From assembly GCA_031415135.1 (NCBI GenBank), contig JANORB010000226.1, positions 5,417 through 69,416 on the forward strand: a DNA stretch of 64,000 nt, written 5' to 3'. Positions within the stretch are counted from its first letter, which is position 1. Each line of letters opens with the position of its first letter. This DNA is from LGRD01 sp031415135 (GTDB lineage: Bacteria; Pseudomonadota; Gammaproteobacteria; Burkholderiales; Burkholderiaceae_C). Both the position numbers and the translations under genes were made by a program. The notes under the pieces are model-generated. The model did no database searches and was not told where the DNA came from. It was given only the letters and a program-made list of their open reading frames with translations. Shown here one piece after another: positions 33,373 to 42,251 of the stretch.

Positions 33373-36035
33373 GCCGCGCCGTCCATCGCGGCGGGCCAGT
33401 GATCGCGCCGGCACAGGCCGCGCGCGTCGCAATGCTCGCAGGCTGTGCCTTCGCCCAGCGCCGGCATGGCGGCTCCGGCGCCGATGCGGCCCAGGTCGCG
33501 CCCGATGCCATCAACCAAGGCCAGGGCGCTGAGGTGCACATCGGCGTGTGAGATCTCGAGGATCTTGTCGCTTTCATCGAGCATCAAGTACATCGCGCCA
33601 AGATCACCGGGCGCGTTGCTCTGGGCCGCCATCAGGGCTGCGTAGAAGGGCAGTTGCGTGTCTTCGTTGCGCTTGATCGCATCGCGCAAAGCCTGGCCCT
33701 GGCCGGTCTTGTAGTCGATCAACTGGGTGGTGGGAACGCCTGCGTCGCTGATGAAATCCACCCGGTCGATCACGCCGTGCATCGCGATGGCGCCCCACTC
33801 GGGCGGTTGCGCTGTCAGCGTGCGTTCCGCGTCCAGCCATTGGGCGCCGGCGGCGTCACGCTGGTGCAACCAGGCGATGTAGCGAGGCACCAGGCGCGCG
33901 AACGAGGCGCTGTAGGGCAGGAACTCGGCCGCGTCGAGCCGTTGTTCGCGCAGCGCGTCGGCGGCGATGTCATGCAGGCGTGCGCGTTCGGCCTCGGCTT
34001 CCATCGGCCGCGCCCGTTCGGTGTGGAATCGCTGCAGAACGGCGTGCAGCCAGGTTCCGTAGTCACGCTTTTCGATGTCGGCGTCGAGTTCGTCTTGCGC
34101 CCCGAGCCGGAGCAGGCGCAGCGCGAAGAACCGATACGGACAGGCGCGCAGGGTCTCGCAGGCGCTGGCGCTCAGGCGCTTGGGCAGCAAGCCCGGCGCG
34201 CGCGGCAAGGGCCGATTCAACGGCGTGGGAGCCAGCGCCAGGGGCACGCGCAAGTCGGGCGCGGCCGACGGTGCTTGAGCTTGGCGGCGGCGCACGGCCA
34301 TCGCCAGCAGCTGAACCCAGGGGCTGGGCGCGACGGGTTCGCCTTCATCGGTGGCGCGATGCAGCAGCGTCAGTCTGGGCGAGCGCAGCACCTGGGCGAA
34401 GGCCAGCAGCTCGGCATCGGCCCTGGCCTTTCGGTGAGGCAAGCCCAACGCCATGGATTCGCGCTCGCTCAGCAGCCCGTTGGCCAGCGGCTGCGCACCC
34501 AGGTGGCGCTCGTCGGCGCCGGGAAAGACGACCGCCGCGAAAGGCCGCAACATGGCCCGCGCCAGCGGGGTGATGATGACGCTCGCCTCGCCGGCCGATT
34601 CGGGCAGGAATGCCGCCTGTTCCAGCGTCGCCTCCAGCCAGTGGGTGAAGGCGTCGAGGTCCAGCGTCTCGGCGGCCAGCACGCTGGCCGCCATCGCTGG
34701 CCCCGCTGTCAATTGCAAGGCGGTCAGAACCTGGCGGCCCGCCTCGTCGGCCTCCAGAACAGCCCGTTGACCACTGTCGCGCAGCGCCGCCGCCAACGCC
34801 GACAGCCAATCGGCCCCGAGCCGGTGGGCGCTGCCGCGCAAGGGCTGAAGCGCGGTTTGGGCGGCACGCCAAAGCGCTGCGCTGCGCGGCGCCAGCCGGC
34901 CCGGGTCGACCGACCGCGCATGGCGCAACTTCTGCGCACGCAACGCAACTTCCAGTTCGTCCAGGGCGGCGCGCTCTTCGCGCTTGGGCACTCCCGTTTG
35001 AACCGGGCTGCCAAGGCAGGACTTGAGCCAGTCGAGCCAGTCGTCGGTGGAGGCATCATCGCGGACACACCGCAACACGCTGCGCACGCTCGCGCCGGCG
35101 CGTGTGGTCGACAGTTTCCAGCCCGTCTCGTCGTCAATGGCGACTCCCTGGCGGGCGAGCAACGCCCTGACCCGGCGCACCAGCAGACGATCCTGCGCGA
35201 TCAGCGCCACCGGCCGGTCGCCGATCTGCAAATGGCCCAGCACGCGCGCGGCACTGCATTGCGCCTCGGCCTCGAAGTCATCGCACACCGCCACCTCGGG
35301 TTTCGTGGCCGGCGCCAACGCCCCGAACGGATCTGCGGTGTCGACGTCAAGATCGAGCCACAAGCAGGGGGTGGTGGGCGCCGCATGCTGCAGCAGGCAC
35401 CGCGTCAGTGGTTCCGGGCCGCCGGCCTGCAATGCGATCCAGGCGGCCGGGCGCAGCGCAAACAAGGCATCGGTGGCGGGCGGCCCGGCGCTTGCCGCCC
35501 ACTCCAACGCAATCCGATTGAGGAGCCGCTCCCTGAAACCCGGCATGCCGGGGTCCAGCCCCTGGACCGGCAACAGGGCCCGCCCGCGCTCCCAAAAGTC
35601 GGCCCGCTGGCCGGGCGGCATGGCAAAGGCGGTCGCCGCCAAGGCATGGGCCGACTCGACCACATCCTCGACCGCACAGGCGAATTCGCGCTCATCGTTT
35701 CGCGCCCAGGCTGCCGCCCAGCTTTGAGCGCGCAGCAGCCGAACGGCGACGATGTGGTCGAGCGCAGTGTCAAAACTCAACTGCCCGGCCGACGCGTGTT
35801 CGGCCGGACCGAGACTGCGGGCCAGGGTTTGTGTCGTTTCGACACGAGGCATCCAGGCGCCGGTGGCGCCAAACGCACGGCGGGCCAACGGCAGCAATTG
35901 CGCGAAAGGGACGAGAACGATCGCATCCCGGCAGCTCAACCCGTGCACACCCGCCCACGCCGTGGTGACGCGGGCAACTTCGGCCCAGGCATCGGCCGTC
36001 GACGGATCAAGTGGGTGCTGGGCTATGGCCGCCAT
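33369..36035 (-). CDS. addB: AddB-like nuclease subunit
   Basis: 888 aa from the ATG at 36035; the frame continues to 36215. The N-terminal part is a helicase-like fold without a Walker A motif. The C-terminus is a RecB-type nuclease with IDRVDFISD and QLIDYKTGQG. It carries Cys residues arranged like the AddB iron-sulphur site: one in ACPYRFFALRLL and three as C-x2-C-x5-C (CEHCDARGLC). It should bind duplex DNA and cut one strand while AddA moves. The gene is divergent from trxA, 112 bp apart, and overlaps addA by four bases. Confidence 0.9.
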   Translation of the reverse strand: MAAIAQHPLDPSTADAWAEVARVTTAWAGVHGLSCRDAIVLVPFAQLLPLARRAFGATGAWMPRVETTQTLARSLGPAEHASAGQLSFDTALDHIVAVRLLRAQSWAAAWARNDEREFACAVEDVVESAHALAATAFAMPPGQRADFWERGRALLPVQGLDPGMPGFRERLLNRIALEWAASAGPPATDALFALRPAAWIALQAGGPEPLTRCLLQHAAPTTPCLWLDLDVDTADPFGALAPATKPEVAVCDDFEAEAQCSAARVLGHLQIGDRPVALIAQDRLLVRRVRALLARQGVAIDDETGWKLSTTRAGASVRSVLRCVRDDASTDDWLDWLKSCLGSPVQTGVPKREERAALDELEVALRAQKLRHARSVDPGRLAPRSAALWRAAQTALQPLRGSAHRLGADWLSALAAALRDSGQRAVLEADEAGRQVLTALQLTAGPAMAASVLAAETLDLDAFTHWLEATLEQAAFLPESAGEASVIITPLARAMLRPFAAVVFPGADERHLGAQPLANGLLSERESMALGLPHRKARADAELLAFAQVLRSPRLTLLHRATDEGEPVAPSPWVQLLAMAVRRRQAQAPSAAPDLRVPLALAPTPLNRPLPRAPGLLPKRLSASACETLRACPYRFFALRLLRLGAQDELDADIEKRDYGTWLHAVLQRFHTERARPMEAEAERARLHDIAADALREQRLDAAEFLPYSASFARLVPRYIAWLHQRDAAGAQWLDAERTLTAQPPEWGAIAMHGVIDRVDFISDAGVPTTQLIDYKTGQGQALRDAIKRNEDTQLPFYAALMAAQSNAPGDLGAMYLMLDESDKILEISHADVHLSALALVDGIGRDLGRIGAGAAMPALGEGTACEHCDARGLCRRDHWPAAMDGAA

Positions 36036-36147
36036 AGATGGAAATGCCCGGGACGAGCCCTTTGCAAGGTCGTGGCCCAGGTGCCTTTGTGTCAAAATCA
36101 TTGTGCCTTGTTGCCTGCAATGGGCAGCCAACGTCCGAGGATCCCTC

Positions 36148-36477
36148 ATGAGCAGCGAACTGATCAAGCACACATCCGACGCGTCTTTCGACAGCGACGT
36201 CCTGCAATCCGACAAGCCGGTCCTGGTGGACTACTGGGCCGAATGGTGCGGGCCCTGCAAGGCCATCGCGCCCCTGCTCGACGAGGTGTCGAAGGACTAC
36301 GACGGGCGCTTGCGGGTGGCCAAGATGAATGTCGACGAAAACCGGGACATCCCCGCCAAGTTCGGCATCCGTGGCATCCCCACGCTGATGCTGTTCAAGG
36401 ACGGCCAACTCGCTGCAACCAAGGTCGGCGCATTGTCCAAGGCGCAATTGACAGCGTTTCTCGACGGTCATCTATAA
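36148..36477 (+). CDS. trxA: Thioredoxin 1
   Basis: 109 aa, the standard size. The active site is WCGPC with Cys34 and Cys37, followed by KAIAPLLDEVSKDY; the cis-Pro loop is RGIPTLMLF. It reduces protein disulphides in the cytoplasm, recharged by thioredoxin reductase. The rho promoter's TATAAT overlaps the trxA stop codon, so rho can be transcribed separately. The trxA-rho order is conserved in proteobacteria. Confidence 0.98.
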   Translation: MSSELIKHTSDASFDSDVLQSDKPVLVDYWAEWCGPCKAIAPLLDEVSKDYDGRLRVAKMNVDENRDIPAKFGIRGIPTLMLFKDGQLAATKVGALSKAQLTAFLDGHL

Positions 36478-36478
36478 T
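36448..36478 (+). promoter_or_regulatory. rho promoter inside the 3' end of trxA
   Basis: TTGACA at 36448-36453 and TATAAT at 36473-36478, with a 19-nt spacer. The TAA stop codon of trxA lies within the TATAAT. Both hexamers match sigma-70 consensus exactly; the long spacer would lower activity. It would start the rho leader at about 36485. Confidence 0.6.
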
Positions 36479-36735
36479 CGGTCCAATCGCCGGGCAATTT
36501 GGCATGTGATGCCGGGTTGCCCGGCAGGCAGTTTGCCACCATGCTTGCCGGCCGGGAGCCGGCTTCCAGGTCCGTAACAGCGGCACATGGTTCGGCCCCA
36601 CTCCAGCGTCTTCATTCTTCGTCCCACGACGACCGGCCACAGCTTCAGAACCTTTCTGTTCGCTGTGATTGCAGCCGATGCACCGACCGCCGCCCCAGGC
36701 GCGTCAGCACGTTTCACCCCCAGCCCAAGCACCCC
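36479..36735 (+). promoter_or_regulatory. rho leader with nested hairpin
   Basis: 257 nt without a gene. GCCGGGCAA (36489-36497) pairs perfectly with TTGCCCGGC (36517-36525) around an inner stem GGCAT-GTG-ATGCC (36501-36513). A second inverted repeat follows in TTGCCGGCCGGGAGCCGGC near 36547. In E. coli the rho leader is where Rho terminates its own transcription; the same autoregulation is a reasonable inference. The structure starts within a few bases of the predicted transcription start, so it could also stabilise the 5' end. Confidence 0.5.
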
Positions 36736-37998
36736 ATGCACCTGTCAGAACTGAAAGCGATCCACGTTTCTGAGCTCATCACGATGGGCGAAGGTCTGGA
36801 GATCGAGAACGTCGCCCGAATGCGCAAGCAGGAGCTGATGTTCGCCATCATGAAAAAGCGCGCCAAGGGCGGCGAACAGGTGTTCGGCGACGGCGTGCTC
36901 GAAGTGCTTCCGGACGGCTTCGGCTTCCTGCGCTCGCCGGATGCCAGCTACATGGCGTCCACCGACGACATCTATCTGAGCCCGAGCCAGATCCGCCGCT
37001 TCAACCTGCACACCGGCGACGCCGTCGAAGGTGAAGTGCGGGTGCCCAAGGACGGCGAGCGCTACTTCGCGCTCGTCAAGGTCGACCGGGTGAACGGCCT
37101 GACGCCGGAGGAGAGCAAGCACAAGATCATGTTCGAGAACTTGACGCCGCTGTTTCCGAAGGAGCAGTTCAAGCTCGAGCGCGACATCAAGTCCGAAGAA
37201 AACATCACCAGCCGCATCATTGACCTGATCGCGCCGCTCGGCAAAGGCCAGCGTGCCCTGCTCGTTTCGGCGCCGAAGAGCGGCAAGACCGTGATGATGC
37301 AGAACCTCGCGCACGCCTTGATCGCCAACTACCCCGAGGTTTACCTGATCGTGCTGCTGGTCGACGAGCGGCCGGAAGAAGTGACCGAGATGCAGCGCAC
37401 GGTGCGCGGCGAGGTGATCAGTTCCACATTCGACGAACCGGCTGCCCGCCACGTGCAAGTGGCTGAAATGGTGATCGAGCGCGCCAAGCGCCTGGTCGAG
37501 ATGAAAAAGGATGTGATCATCCTGCTTGATTCCATCACCCGCCTCGCACGCGCCTACAACAACGTGCTGCCTTCGTCCGGGAAGGTTCTCACCGGCGGCG
37601 TGGATGCCAACGCGCTGCAGCGGCCGAAGCGATTTTTCGGCGCGGCGCGAAACATCGAGGAAGGCGGCTCGTTGACCATCATCGGCACCGCGCTGGTCGA
37701 TACCGGAAGCCGGATGGACGAAGTGATCTACGAAGAGTTCAAGGGCACCGGCAACTGCGAGATCCACCTCGACCGGCGCATGGCCGAGAAGCGTGTCTAC
37801 CCTTCCATCCTGCTGAACAAGTCGGGCACGCGTCGAGAGGAACTCCTCCTCAAGCCCGAGATCCTGCAAAAGACCTGGATCTTGCGCAAGCTGCTGTACG
37901 CGATGGACGAAATCGAGGCGATGGAATTCATTCTCGACAAGATGAAGGCCACGAAGAACAACCTCGATTTCTTCGACATGATGAGGCGTGGCGGATGA
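36736..37998 (+). CDS. rho: Transcription termination factor Rho
   Basis: 420 aa, the usual betaproteobacterial length. N-terminal helical region (MHLSELKAIHVSELI), an RNA-binding OB fold (LEVLPDGFGFLRSPDASYM), then the ATPase with Walker A LVSAPKSGKTVMMQN, Walker B DVIILLDSITRLARAYN and the Q/R-loop region beginning SGKVLTGGVDANALQ. It forms a hexameric RNA-DNA helicase that ends transcription. Longer frames upstream of the ATG at 36736 are within the leader and not likely translated. It lies after trxA and before rpmE2. Confidence 0.98.
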   Translation: MHLSELKAIHVSELITMGEGLEIENVARMRKQELMFAIMKKRAKGGEQVFGDGVLEVLPDGFGFLRSPDASYMASTDDIYLSPSQIRRFNLHTGDAVEGEVRVPKDGERYFALVKVDRVNGLTPEESKHKIMFENLTPLFPKEQFKLERDIKSEENITSRIIDLIAPLGKGQRALLVSAPKSGKTVMMQNLAHALIANYPEVYLIVLLVDERPEEVTEMQRTVRGEVISSTFDEPAARHVQVAEMVIERAKRLVEMKKDVIILLDSITRLARAYNNVLPSSGKVLTGGVDANALQRPKRFFGAARNIEEGGSLTIIGTALVDTGSRMDEVIYEEFKGTGNCEIHLDRRMAEKRVYPSILLNKSGTRREELLLKPEILQKTWILRKLLYAMDEIEAMEFILDKMKATKNNLDFFDMMRRGG

Positions 37999-38119
37999 CC
38001 GGCCGCCGGGCAATTGAGGCGACGCTATAATTGCCAGTTGCCCGCTGCATGACAAGTGCGCCGAACAGGTCGGCGTGGCTCTCACCGCAATGGTGGCAAC
38101 CAATGGTCAAAGGATTCCC

Positions 38120-38380
38120 ATGAAAGAAGGCATTCACCCCACTTACCGCGAAGTCTGCTTCGTCGATCTTTCCAACGGTTTCAAGTTCGTCACGCGCTCC
38201 TGCGCGCAAACGCGCGAAACGGTGAAGATGGAAGATGGCCGCGAGTTGCCGCTGTACAAGGTCGAAACCACCAGCGAGTCGCACCCGTTCTACACCGGCA
38301 CGCAAAAGAGCGTCGATTCACTGGGTGGCCGGGTCGAGAAATTCCGCAACAAGTTTGCGCACCTGGGCGCGAAGAAGTAA
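38120..38380 (+). CDS. rpmE2: 50S ribosomal protein L31 type B
   Basis: 86 aa. It opens MKEGIHPTYREVCFVDLSNG and carries SHPFYTGTQKSVDSLGGRVE. The length and the lack of the CxxC zinc motif place it in the type B (C-) class, the form used under zinc limitation in many bacteria; in Burkholderiales it is often the main L31. AAAGGA precedes the ATG. TATAAT at 38026-38031 may be its -10, and a strong terminator follows at 38401. Confidence 0.97.
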   Translation: MKEGIHPTYREVCFVDLSNGFKFVTRSCAQTRETVKMEDGRELPLYKVETTSESHPFYTGTQKSVDSLGGRVEKFRNKFAHLGAKK

Positions 38381-38400
38381 CTGCGCTTCGGGTCTGAGGG

Positions 38401-38427
38401 AAAAGGCAGCTTGGGGCTGCCTTTTTT
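38401..38427 (+). terminator. Intrinsic terminator after rpmE2
   Basis: AAAAGGCAGC (38401-38410), a five-base loop, GCTGCCTTTT (38416-38425) and continuing Ts. A clean ten-pair stem with a U tract. Confidence 0.88.
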
Positions 38428-38461
38428 GTTGGTGCCGCTCTTCCGTGACAGCCGTCCTGCC

Positions 38462-40129
38462 GTGAACTCACCCAATCCTGCCCTGGTCTCGCATCGGGCC
38501 GCCCAGCGTTTGCCGCGAACCGCGTTGCTGCTGTTCTGTGCGGCCTATGTGCTGCCCGGCTTGTTCGGCAGGGATCCGTGGAAGGGGGCAGACATCAGTT
38601 CGTTCGGCTACATGCTGAACATCGCGCAGGGAAAAACGCCTTGGCTCGCGCCGACGGTGGCGGGGTTGCCCGCGGATGCCTCGTTGCTGCCCTACTGGCT
38701 TGGCGCAATCTTCATCAAGCTGCTCGGGCCGTGGCTGGACCCCGCGCTGGCGGCGAGAATTCCGTTTGCGATGCTGTTGGCCGTGGTGTTGCTCCTGGTC
38801 TGGTACAGCACCTACCACCTCGCGCGCACAGAGGCGGCGCAACCGCTGCCCTTCGCGTTCGGCGGCGAGGCTCATCCGGTCGACTATGCCCGCGCCATCG
38901 CCGACGGCGCGGTTCTGGCGTTGATCGCGACCCTGGGGCTGTTGCAACTCGGCCATGAAACCACGCCGGAACTGGGCCAGTTGGCCAGCGTCGCGCTGTT
39001 CCTGTACGCGCTGGCCGCGAGTCCGTTTCGGTCGCTGCAAGCCAGGGTGGCGGTGTTGGTCGCCGTGCCCGCGCTGGCCGCCAGTGGGGCGCCCAGCATC
39101 GCGCTGGCCCTGAGTCTCAGTGGCGCGCTCATCTGCCGGAATTCGAGCTACCCACAGGTGCGCAGCTTCGGCGCCTGGGTGCTGGCGGCGGGCGCGCTCG
39201 CCGTTGCTGTCGGCTCCGCATTGGGTGCCTGGGGCTGGCGACTGGGCACTTACAGCGCGGCCATTCAACTCTGGGGCGTGCTGCGGCTGATCGGCTGGTT
39301 CACCTGGCCCGCCTGGCCACTGGCGGCGTGGACGCTGTGGCGATGGCGCAAACATCTGTTGAACCGGCACATCTCGATCCCGATGGGGTCGCTGCTGGTC
39401 TGCCTTGTCGCCGCCGTTGCGATGGGCGGGTCGGACCGGGCGTTGATGCTGGGATTGCCGGCCCTGGCCGTGCTGGCCGCATTTTCGTTGCCCACTCTGC
39501 AGCGCAGCACCGCCGCCGCGATCGACTGGTTCTCGGTGTTCTTCTTCAGCATCTGTGCGATCGCGATCTGGGTCATCTACGTGTCGATGCAGACCGGCTT
39601 TCCGGCCAAGCCAGCGGCCAATGTGGCCCGGCTGGCGCCTGGATTCACGCCCAGCTTCTCGGCCCTGCCGCTGGTGCTGGCCGTGTTGGGCAGCCTGGCC
39701 TGGCTCGGGCTGGTGCAGTGGCGCGCGGGGCGCAACCGGCATCCGCTCTGGAAAAGCCTGGTGCTGCCGGCCAGCGGCGTCGCATTGTGCTGGTTGCTGT
39801 TGATGACGCTGATGTTGCCCCCGCTGGACCACGCCAGAAGCTATCGCCCGCTGGTCAAGCGCATCGCCCAGCACGTTCCGGCCGACGCCTGCATCAGTGC
39901 GCCGGGAGTGCAGCGCGGCCAGTTGGCTGCGCTGCAGTACCTGGGCGGTTTTCAAGTCGACGCCGTGACGCCGGTCCAGGCCTCGAAGTGCGACTACCTG
40001 CTGCAAATGGAAACCCGACTGAAACCCAGTGACGTGGGCCCAGGGTGGCAATTGCTGGCGCGCGAAAAGCGCAACACCAACGAGGATGAGATCACCGCCG
40101 TGTACCGCCGGGCCGTCGGCCCGCGGTGA
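38462..40129 (+). CDS. Multi-spanning membrane protein, glycosyltransferase-39-like
   Basis: 555 aa from the GTG at 38462; the frame starts at 38411, but that lies within the rpmE2 terminator stem. The protein has about ten to twelve hydrophobic segments. FGRDPWKGADISSFGYMLNI near the N-terminus and ADASLLPYWLGAIFIKLLGP resemble the first periplasmic loop of ArnT/PMT-type lipid-linked sugar transferases, with acidic Asp residues where these enzymes have catalytic carboxylates. A soluble C-terminal part (from about residue 455) faces outward. It could modify envelope glycans, but no acceptor is evident. It is convergent with phoR. Confidence 0.7.
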   Translation: MNSPNPALVSHRAAQRLPRTALLLFCAAYVLPGLFGRDPWKGADISSFGYMLNIAQGKTPWLAPTVAGLPADASLLPYWLGAIFIKLLGPWLDPALAARIPFAMLLAVVLLLVWYSTYHLARTEAAQPLPFAFGGEAHPVDYARAIADGAVLALIATLGLLQLGHETTPELGQLASVALFLYALAASPFRSLQARVAVLVAVPALAASGAPSIALALSLSGALICRNSSYPQVRSFGAWVLAAGALAVAVGSALGAWGWRLGTYSAAIQLWGVLRLIGWFTWPAWPLAAWTLWRWRKHLLNRHISIPMGSLLVCLVAAVAMGGSDRALMLGLPALAVLAAFSLPTLQRSTAAAIDWFSVFFFSICAIAIWVIYVSMQTGFPAKPAANVARLAPGFTPSFSALPLVLAVLGSLAWLGLVQWRAGRNRHPLWKSLVLPASGVALCWLLLMTLMLPPLDHARSYRPLVKRIAQHVPADACISAPGVQRGQLAALQYLGGFQVDAVTPVQASKCDYLLQMETRLKPSDVGPGWQLLAREKRNTNEDEITAVYRRAVGPR

Positions 40130-40137
40130 GCGTGCAT

Positions 40138-41502
40138 TCAGCGGTTTTCTGGCTGCGGTTGTTCCGAGCCGCTGGCGGCAGGGGCAGGCGAACCGGTGCG
40201 CCGCGTGCGGGCGGCCGGGAAGATCAACCTGAAGCTCGATCCTTTGCCAAGCTCGCTGCGGATGTCCAGTTCGCCGCCATGGCGTTGCACCACATGCTTC
40301 ACGATCGACAGCCCCAACCCGGTGCCGCCGGTATCGCGCGAGCGGCTGCCGTCGACCCGATAGAAGCGCTCGGTCAGGCGTGGCAGGTGCTCGCGCGCCA
40401 CGCCCGGGCCGGTGTCGGCCACCGACAGTTCCCCGCTGCCGTCCGCGCGCGTCCTCCAGACCACATCGATCGACCCGCTTTGCGGTGTGTACCGAACCGC
40501 GTTGGTGACCAGGTTGGTGATGGCGCTGAGCAGTTCCGGTTCGGCCCCGGCGATTTGCAGCCCGGCCCCACCACTGAAACTGAATCTGTGACGACCCGCC
40601 GAAAGCGCCTTGGCTTCGGTCTCGACCTGCGCCATCAGCGTGCCGATGTCGATCCATCGCTCCGCGGTGGGCCGCGGGCTCCCCTCCAGCTGAGCCAGGG
40701 TCAGCAGGTCGTTCACCAGCGTGCCCATGCGCCGCGCCTGCTGCATCATCAGGTCGAGCACACGCCCGCGCTCGACCTCGGTCAACGGCAGGCTGCTCAT
40801 GGTCTCGATGAAACCGGTCAGCACGGTCAGCGGCGTGCGAATTTCATGCGACACGTTGGCGACAAAATCGCGTCGCATGGCCTCGGAGCGTTCGTGGCTG
40901 GTGACATCCTGCGACAACACGATCTTCATGTCCTCGCCATAGCGCCGAATCAGCACCGACAGCATCGCATCCCGGCGCGGCCCGGGAAACCGGACCGGCT
41001 CGGAGAACTCACCCGCCTGAAGATAGGCCACGAAGGTCGGCGCCCGCACCAGGTTGGTCACGCGCTGGCGAATGTCGCGCTGCGGGTCGAGCCCGAAGTG
41101 ATCGGCGGCCGTTGCATTGCACCATTCGATCTGGTCCCCGCTGTCGAGCAGAATCACGCCATTGGGCGACGCCTCGATGGCCGAGAGGAATTGAGACAGC
41201 CGGATCCGCTCTTGCGCGGTTTCACGCTCGTGCGTGCGCACCGAGCGCTCGACGCGGTATCCGATTTCGCCCCAGAAGCCAGTGTCGCGCGGCGCCTGGG
41301 ATTCCTGGGAACCGCGCAGCCAGTGGATCAGGCGGTAGCCGCGCAGGGTGTCGAGAATCGCCAGCACGGCCACAGCGCACGCGCCGCCGATCAGTTCGCT
41401 GACAAAAGGCGCTTGCACCTGACCACCGATGTAGTGCCCGGCGAAGCCGCCGAGCACGACGACCAGCACGCCGGTGAGGATGCGCGGCAACAGCCAGGTC
41501 AT
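40138..41502 (-). CDS. phoR: Phosphate regulon sensor kinase PhoR
   Basis: 454 aa. There are two N-terminal hydrophobic stretches and little periplasmic sequence, as in PhoR. A PAS domain (FLSAIEASPNGVILLDSGDQ) follows, then HisKA with the phospho-His in FVANVSHEIRTPLTVL and HATPase boxes LVTNAVRYTP, VADTGPGVARE and TGLGLSIVKHVVQRHGG. It phosphorylates PhoB when phosphate is low, with its activity held down by PstSCAB-PhoU. It lies 22 bp after phoB in one operon. Confidence 0.96.
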   Translation of the reverse strand: MTWLLPRILTGVLVVVLGGFAGHYIGGQVQAPFVSELIGGACAVAVLAILDTLRGYRLIHWLRGSQESQAPRDTGFWGEIGYRVERSVRTHERETAQERIRLSQFLSAIEASPNGVILLDSGDQIEWCNATAADHFGLDPQRDIRQRVTNLVRAPTFVAYLQAGEFSEPVRFPGPRRDAMLSVLIRRYGEDMKIVLSQDVTSHERSEAMRRDFVANVSHEIRTPLTVLTGFIETMSSLPLTEVERGRVLDLMMQQARRMGTLVNDLLTLAQLEGSPRPTAERWIDIGTLMAQVETEAKALSAGRHRFSFSGGAGLQIAGAEPELLSAITNLVTNAVRYTPQSGSIDVVWRTRADGSGELSVADTGPGVAREHLPRLTERFYRVDGSRSRDTGGTGLGLSIVKHVVQRHGGELDIRSELGKGSSFRLIFPAARTRRTGSPAPAASGSEQPQPENR

Positions 41503-41524
41503 GATGGTCTGCGCGCCAGCCCAC

Positions 41525-42226
41525 TCAGCCCGACGCGACCTGGACTTGCTGGGTCAGGCGGTAGCCGGCCCCGCGCACGGTCTCGATCATGTGGGCGCAT
41601 TGCACCGGGCTCAGTGCCTCGCGCAGGCGTTTCACATGAACGTCGACGGTTCGCTCCTCGATGAACACATGATCGCCCCAGACCCGGTCCAGCAACTGCG
41701 CCCGGCTGTGCACACGCTCCGGATGGGTCATGAAAAAGTGCAGCAAGCGGAACTCGGTCGGACCGAGTTTGACTTCCTGTGCGTTGCCCGAGGCGCGCCG
41801 CGTGGCGGGGTCGAGCTGCAACTGCGCCACAGTGACCGCCGCGTCGAGCGACTCGGGGGCCTTGCGGCGCAACACCGCCCTGATCCGCGCCATCAGTTCG
41901 TTGGTCGAAAAGGGCTTGGTCAGGTAGTCGTCCGCACCGGCGTCCAGCCCGGCAATCTTGTCCGACTCGTCCACCCGAGCCGTCAGCATGATGACCGGCA
42001 AGTCGCGGGTCCGCGCCTGCGCGCGCCAACGCTTGGCCAGCGCCAGGCCCGATTGCCCGGGCAGCATCAAGTCAAGCAACACCAGATCGGGCAGCACGGC
42101 GTCCACGGCGCTCTGCGCTTGTTCGGCGTCGGTCGCCAATGTCACCGAGTGGCCGGCGTGGCGCAGGTTGATCGCGATGAGTTCGGCAATGGCGGCTTCG
42201 TCCTCGACCACCAGAACGCGGCTCAT
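41525..42226 (-). CDS. phoB: Phosphate regulon response regulator PhoB
   Basis: 233 aa. The receiver has VLVVEDEAAIAELI, phospho-Asp in LVLLDLMLPGQSG and Lys in LTKPFSTNEL. The C-terminal winged-helix domain shows LGPTEFRLLHFFMTHPERV, RAQLLDRVWG and ERTVDVHVKRLR, the PhoB DNA-recognition helix. It activates genes with a Pho box, including pstS at 46.8 kb. The start is the ATG at 42226, where the receiver begins; the frame extends to 42298. Confidence 0.97.
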   Translation of the reverse strand: MSRVLVVEDEAAIAELIAINLRHAGHSVTLATDAEQAQSAVDAVLPDLVLLDLMLPGQSGLALAKRWRAQARTRDLPVIMLTARVDESDKIAGLDAGADDYLTKPFSTNELMARIRAVLRRKAPESLDAAVTVAQLQLDPATRRASGNAQEVKLGPTEFRLLHFFMTHPERVHSRAQLLDRVWGDHVFIEERTVDVHVKRLREALSPVQCAHMIETVRGAGYRLTQQVQVASG

Positions 42227-42251
42227 GAACCCACCCTCGTGTGGCCGCGGG

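Noticed and set aside
36499..36735. N-terminal extension of Rho from upstream in-frame starts.
   Set aside because: Rho proteins of this group start MHLSELK; the upstream part is the structured leader.
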